A DNA stretch of 36,114 nt from Sanguinoderma infundibulare (taxonomy: Eukaryota > Basidiomycota > Agaricomycetes > Polyporales > Polyporaceae): assembly GCA_032821775.1 (NCBI GenBank), contig JAVLRN010000026.1:1-36114 (forward strand), in the 5' to 3' direction. Each line of letters opens with the position of its first letter. Position 1 is the stretch's first letter. The notes beneath the pieces were generated by a model. That model was not told the origin of the DNA, searched no databases, and saw nothing but the letters and a program-made list of their open reading frames with translations. A program made the position numbers and the translations under genes. Shown here in pieces: positions 19,001 through 36,114 of the stretch.

Positions 19001-22000
19001 TTACATTAAATATAAATATAAATATAATAATATTCCAAATAGTAATCCGATTATATAAGCAAAAAGTTTTTTAAAATCATTATCTAAAAATAATCGTTTA
19101 ACATCATCATCTAATGATGCTATATATACTTTATATTCAAATAGTTTATGAATATAAATAGGGAGGTATGAGGGAAGAGTAATTTTTTTTTGAAACGAAT
19201 AATAGTAATATAATTAAATCTAATATTAGATATATTATATATATTAAAATTAATATTAAATGGTAATATAACATTGTTTTAAGTGGAATAAAATATTGCA
19301 TGATCACAGTTGTTAAAATAACAAGGAAAAGAAAGATATAATATTTAGTATCATAGATATTATCATTATTATCATTATTTTTATTAGATGTACTTAAAAA
19401 TCTAGAGTTCAAACTAACTTTATTTTTAAATTTAGAATCTAAGATCGTATTATGATCTATTTTTAATATTAAGGGGGTAATAGAAATATTGTATAATAAA
19501 GAACTTACTGATAAATGTAAAGAATCTAATATAACATTAGGGAAAATACCTAATAATATAGTAGGTATTAATAAAGCTATTAGTAAATTAAATTCCAATC
19601 TAGTAATATCTTGTACTGGTTTTAAGTGAGGAGAATATAATCCGTAAGATAATCTATTATAAAGATAAATAGAATAACAAGCAGATAATACAATTCCAGT
19701 AGCTCCTAAAGCTGCTATAATAGGGCTATGATTCCAAATACCAATTAAAGATAATTGTTCACCCAGGAAATTTAAAGATAAAGGTATACCAGTATTAGCT
19801 AAAGTAAATATAAAGAATAGAATAGTGAATACAGGCATATAAGTTACCAGACCTCTCATATAGTGAATAATTCTAGTTCCTGTTCTTTCATAGATAATAC
19901 CACCTACACAAATAAATAATGCTGGGGAAACAAAACCATGTGCTAAAGATAATAAAATAGCACCTTCAATACCTTGAATACAATTAGAAAATAAACCAAG
20001 AGTAACAATCACTCATATGAGCAATACTTGAGTAAGCAATTAAAGATTTAGTATCCTGTTGGACTATAGTAGCTAAAGAAGAATAAATTAAAGTAACTAC
20101 AGCAATAGTTTGAATTAAAGGACCAAAGTAGTGAGAAGCATCAGGCAATAAGTTAATTAGAACTCTTAAAAACCCATAAGTAGAGAATTTTAATATAGTT
20201 CCAGCTAATAAAATAGATCCAGCTAAAGGACTATCAGCATGAGCTCTATATAACCAACCTGTTAAAGGCCATAATGGTGTTTTTACTGCAAAAGCTAAGA
20301 AAAATGCTCAGGGTTAGGCCTTCTATCATTTCAGATACAGCTGGCTTATCTTCTCAATATGAATACAATTGTATACTGTCCTGAGGACATGGTATTCATA
20401 TCTTATTTAGGTGTTAAACTAAAATCCGTCACCGGTGAACCGGACCATTTCTTCTAATCTCATATAACAATTTTATTGTTACTTAGATGATCATGTGGCG
20501 TTTGGCCTCTACGCTTTTACAATGATAGTTTCCAGTCATTGACTTAGTTCGACGATATTCTTAAAGTAATTACTTATTCTCACTTTAAGAGGTCTCTCGA
20601 GTTTGCCACTCAGAAATAATTCATAGTAATAAAATCATTGTTCTTTAAATTTATTTGGAGTCTACACCTATTTTATACATCATACTACTACACATATATG
20701 GTAATATTAAAGGTCTAAGTTTTTCCATAGATTTACTTGAAATATAAATAGTAGGTTTATTTCTTTGCATATGTATACTACATTTTAAGTTAAATTTATG
20801 TATTAATATACTTATAATAAATACACACTCTTGAATAGTAAATGATTGAGTTTGGAGAGTCAGACCTTTGTTAACTTTAGTACCATCTCCCATAATCCAA
20901 TGGGCTAATGCTTCATATAGTTAACATATTATATAAATCTAAAGGCACGTACTTTTTTCCCTTCTTGGTAAAACATATTATACCATTCGGTAAAACAAGG
21001 ATAAACTCTAGTAGCAAACATGAAACAGGTAAAAATTTTACCGTTAAGATATGTTTTAGTTATTGTAGGTAGTGATCTACAGTAATGAGATAGTTTAGTA
21101 TAAACTAGCCAAAGATATTCAAAATTAGTTTGTTTTAAGGCCAATAAAGTTTTACCAGATTTATTTTTATATAACCAACCATCTGACAAAAGAACTCCCA
21201 ATATAATAGAATGTAAATGAACTGGAATTTGACACATTCCTCTAAGTTTTGACGTAAAACCTTTATAATTTAAGGTAGAGCCCATAGAAGTGGGAGGACG
21301 AATAAACTACTAAACTTTTACATTCTCTCCCAGTATTTAAAGTGCTATTACTTGAATGAATTAATCTGTTGGTCATGTCTTTATTGCTGAAGTAGAGTGA
21401 CAACCACAATATTTTTTGACTTTCTAAACTTATTTCATTTATGATATAAATTGGAAATCTGTAGAACCTACATAACTATAAATTTGTAATATAGCTAATA
21501 ACATAAATAAAGATCCAGCTAAAGTATATAAAAAGAATAATAAAGCACTTCTTATTCTATTTACACCTGAACCATATACTATAATTAGATAAATAATATA
21601 GGTAAAACACTTTCAAAAAAGATATAGAATAAGAATAAATCTAATACAACAAATAATGCAATTTGTAATGTTTCTAAAATTAAAAAATGAAATTAAAAAG
21701 TATTTAACATTTTGATAAATATTTTTATAATTTGATAATATGCAATAGGTGTTATAAATGTAGTAATAATACATAATATAATGATATTCCATCTATTCCT
21801 ATATTAAAATGACAAAAACTTAACTCATTAAATTCTAATATAAATTGATATCCACTTATATTTGAATCAAATTGAATCCATAATAATATAGAAATGAATA
21901 GATTGATTAAAGATGTTGATAAAGCTATTACTTTCATTCTCCCTTCATTTTTAGGATTGTTTTCAGGAATGAATAATAATAACAGAGACCCGATTAAAGG

Positions 22001-22024
22001 TACAAGTAATAATGATATAAGCAT
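19001..22024 (-). CDS. nad4: NADH dehydrogenase subunit 4, two exons, long C-terminal extension, several frameshifts
   Basis: Proton-pumping subunit of complex I. Exon 1 (21402-22024) runs from MLISLLLVPLIGSLLLLFIP to EISLESQKILW. Exon 2 (19001-20308) starts AFFLSFAVKTPLWPLTGWLY and contains AHADSPLAGSILLAGTILKF, TKSLIAYSSIAHM and SLAHGFVSPALFICVGGIIY. Exon 1 needs five one-base corrections, near 21763, 21740, 21682-21687, 21598 and 21441. Exon 2 needs one at about 20011. The usual ND4 end is near FPNVILDSLHLSVSSLLY, but the frame continues about 110 residues to a stop at 19146. If the nine-base A/T run at 19183-19191 is one off, it continues to TAA 19001. The extension has a polar stretch (LSTSNKNNDNNDNIYDTKYY) and two or three added hydrophobic segments. 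Confidence 0.9.
20309..21401 (-). mobile_element. nad4 intron, group I
   Basis: Splits the leucine codon in ILW-L-AFF. Exon 1 ends in T (21402) and the intron ends in G (20309). The HEG is in the 5' two-thirds, and the core lies in 20310-20640. Confidence 0.85.
20651..21285 (-). CDS. LAGLIDADG (type 2) homing endonuclease in nad4 intron, frame broken
   Basis: ATG 21285. Motif 1 is SIILGVLLSDGWLYKNKSG and motif 2 is ALAHWIMGDGTKVNKG. The end is PLILPYMCSSMMYKIGVDSK. Between KKV and EALAHW there are two one-base shifts (about 20930 and 20917). With these counted it is a full-length ~210-aa enzyme, expected to cut intronless nad4. Confidence 0.8.
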
Positions 22025-23060
22025 AATTTATTTATTTTATTTAATTTAAATTCATTTTTATTCAATGAATTTTAGTAACAATTTTATTTTCTTTTCGTGA
22101 AATTTTATAAATTATTTAAACTGAATATATTGGTTTTAAATAAGGAAAAAGTTTTATTAATAGATAATAGGACTCTATTAAAAGAGGATAATGTTATCTA
22201 ATAGCAAATATCATTAAGATATTGATTTAAAAAGAATTATTTTTATTAACCTAAAAAGACTAAATAACAATGAATCATTAATTGATATTCAATTATTACT
22301 TAAGACTAAGATTAAGTTTAATTTGAATAATAAAATCATAAGCGATAATATTAAAATCTATTAAGACAAGTACTGTTGGAGCAAATTCACCTAGATGAAA
22401 ACCCAAAGAATTTTACAATTCTAATAATACTATTTATTTTTAAAATATAAATATAAAATTTATAATATAAAAATTTATAATATAAAATAGGTCATACAGA
22501 ATAATATCTTAATCACAGCCTATACACAATAAAATATAAAGGATGGGGATAGTAGATATTGATTTTTCTTGCGAAGAGATTATCTCAACAAGAGAATACT
22601 ACCATAAATACTATAAGCGGAAGCACAAAGACCTATTAATAATACAAAATACCATGTAAAACCAAGTATTACCATAATACCTAGACTAACCGTAAAGTTT
22701 GTTTATAATAAAAAAAAATGTGACGCCCCTAATGGAAATTCCAAAAAAAATTGAATTTAATATTTTTTTTACCATTAACAGTTTCATAGTAAAAACTTGA
22801 ATTAAATAAATACTAAGTAAATCATAACTAAATTTAATTTGAAATTCAATTGCAGTAATTCTAAAGCACCACTTACAAAACCAATAGATGGTTTTTCTAA
22901 GGTGATGAAGCTACAATATTAATATTACCCTTAATGAACCAAAATCTTTTTTTAGTTAAATTTTAAACATAATTAAATTATTTACTATAATTGTCTGTAT
23001 TACTTTCATAATTAAATTACAATTTAATAATATTAAGGGTTTCATCACAAGTATTTTTTA
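22025..23060. other. nad4-cox1 spacer of about 1 kb
   Basis: No standard gene recognised. AT-rich, with repeats of AAATTTATAATATAAAA type near 22455-22485. One small minus-strand ORF (22580-22675) is listed separately. Confidence 0.5.
22580..22675 (-). CDS. Possible 31-aa membrane ORF
   Basis: ATG 22675 to TAA, starting MVILGFTWYFVLLIGLCASA and ending GSILLLR: one hydrophobic helix with a basic end. It does not match ATP8 or ATP9. It may be chance, or the remains of a longer gene broken by indels. Confidence 0.25.
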   Translation of the reverse strand: MVILGFTWYFVLLIGLCASAYSIYGSILLLR

Positions 23061-35074
<12,014 letters not shown>

Positions 35075-36114
35075 CAATAAATTCTTGATTGACTGGACTA
35101 GATACCATGACTAAATTAATTAATCTAATATTTAGTCTCAAAAAACATAAAATGTTTAAGGTCAATTCTCATACATTCACATGTATGTTGGGACTATATC
35201 TTATTAATCTAAGCTGTAAAATTTTACAACAGATTCTACATATAATAACTATATACTATAAATTTTAAGTAAATGATACCAAGTAAAATTAACTCTTTTG
35301 TAATTAATTCCCCCTTTAATTTCTCTAATTACATTTATTACTAGTTCTGATTTATTTTTTGTTTTAAATACCTTTTTAAATAAATCTAATGCAATTAACC
35401 AATCAGAGTAATTTAAGAATTTACTAGACCAAAGAGGAAATCTTGTTAAATAATTAATTAATTTTTAATTACTTGTAAGACTTTGTGTTTTTACAGTTAA
35501 TTCCACCCCTTTCTTTTTATTAGAAACTTCCACTTCTAAATATTCTGCTATATTATTCATTATTGCTCGATTTGATTTACAAAATTTAAATTTATTTCGA
35601 CTCGGTTGACTTAAACTAAATCTTATTTTAATAGAAATTTTATTTAAAATAATTGAAAAGAACCAACGGCTTCAATAAATCCTGATAACCAAGCATTTGA
35701 ATCAATAGGACTAGAACCTAAATGTTTTTTAATAAAATTTAAATCTTTATGTTTATAATTCAAGAAATTTATTAAATCGTATAAACTTTTTATTTTAGAT
35801 GTTTTTATTTTACCATTTATTAAAGATACTAAATTTAAAACTCATTCAAAACTATTAACTTGTAATAAATAAGCATTTACTCCTTTCATTCTAGAAAGTG
35901 AACCAGTCCCTAATTCTTTTTGAATTAATTGAGCTAATGGGAAATCTCTTAATTAAATCCTATATTTATTTTATATAAGGATAATTTTAATTTACCTTTT
36001 GGAATCAGTTTTAGGTATAATTATAGAACCATTTCCTTCTATAAGTCCTGCTAAACATGAACCAGATTTATTGTAATTAGTTTTTTTTTTATTAAATGTA
36101 GAAGCAGACAATTT
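35075..36114 (-). mobile_element. cox1 intron, group I (partial, runs off right edge)
   Basis: The 3' splice is after G 35075, before GITMLLT. The 3' P7 strand GGACTATATCTTATT lies near 35191. The 5' splice site and upstream exon are outside the window. Confidence 0.85.
35250..36114 (-). pseudogene. Degenerate LAGLIDADG endonuclease (partial)
   Basis: Motif 1 is SCLAGLIEGNGSIIIPKTDS near 36060, and motif 2 is AWLSGFIEAVGSF near 35680, where the catalytic acidic residue is Val. Multiple frame changes lie between. Family: the GSIIVPKT-type enzymes common in cox1 and cob introns. Confidence 0.75.

Overview
This window is a contiguous piece of a fungal mitochondrial genome. It is AT-rich and carries nad5, nad4L, cox3, the large-subunit rRNA, atp6, eleven tRNAs, nad4 and most of cox1. 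Nearly all of these lie on the minus strand. Group I introns with homing endonuclease genes (HEGs) take up much of the sequence. In-frame TGA codons at tryptophan positions in several intronic ORFs support genetic code 4. Gene set and protein flavour suggest a basidiomycete, but I cannot fix the taxon from sequence alone.

Layout from low to high coordinate, with genes read right to left. 1-2341: 5' part of nad5 with two introns, the second running off the left edge. 2349-2606: nad4L. 2870-5234: cox3 with one intron whose HEG is intact and fused in frame to exon 1. About 5820-12450: rnl with three introns in domain V, at the sites equivalent to E. coli ~2584, 2500 and 2449; the last is the classic omega site and carries an I-SceI-like HEG. 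12621-14729: three intact plus-strand ORFs for unrecognised membrane proteins. 15209-16212: a HEG remnant directly behind atp6. 16746-18322: tRNA cluster. 19001-22024: nad4 with one intron and an unusual C-terminal extension. 22025-23060: a 1-kb gap. 23061-35074: ten cox1 exons (22-282 nt) separated by nine complete introns. A tenth intron runs off the right edge; the cox1 5' end lies outside the window.

The core genes encode complex I (nad4, nad4L, nad5), complex IV (cox1, cox3), ATP synthase (atp6) and the mitoribosome (rnl plus tRNAs). The introns are of two broad kinds by their conserved P7 strands. One kind has forward-strand motifs GTGTAGTCTCTGAGG and GGACTATATCTT; the other has CTAGTCGTTGAAC and CAGACTATGTCATC. 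They carry single- or double-motif LAGLIDADG or GIY-YIG ORFs.

A pervasive oddity is single-base insertions or deletions, mostly in short homopolymers. They break not only HEGs but essential exons of nad4, nad5, cox1 and the cox3 N-terminus. An uncorrected long-read assembly is the simplest explanation. HEGs called broken below may therefore be intact in the organism. The items that fit standard mitochondrial annotation least are the plus-strand membrane-protein trio, an acidic non-HEG ORF inside a cox1 intron, and the nad4 C-terminal extension.
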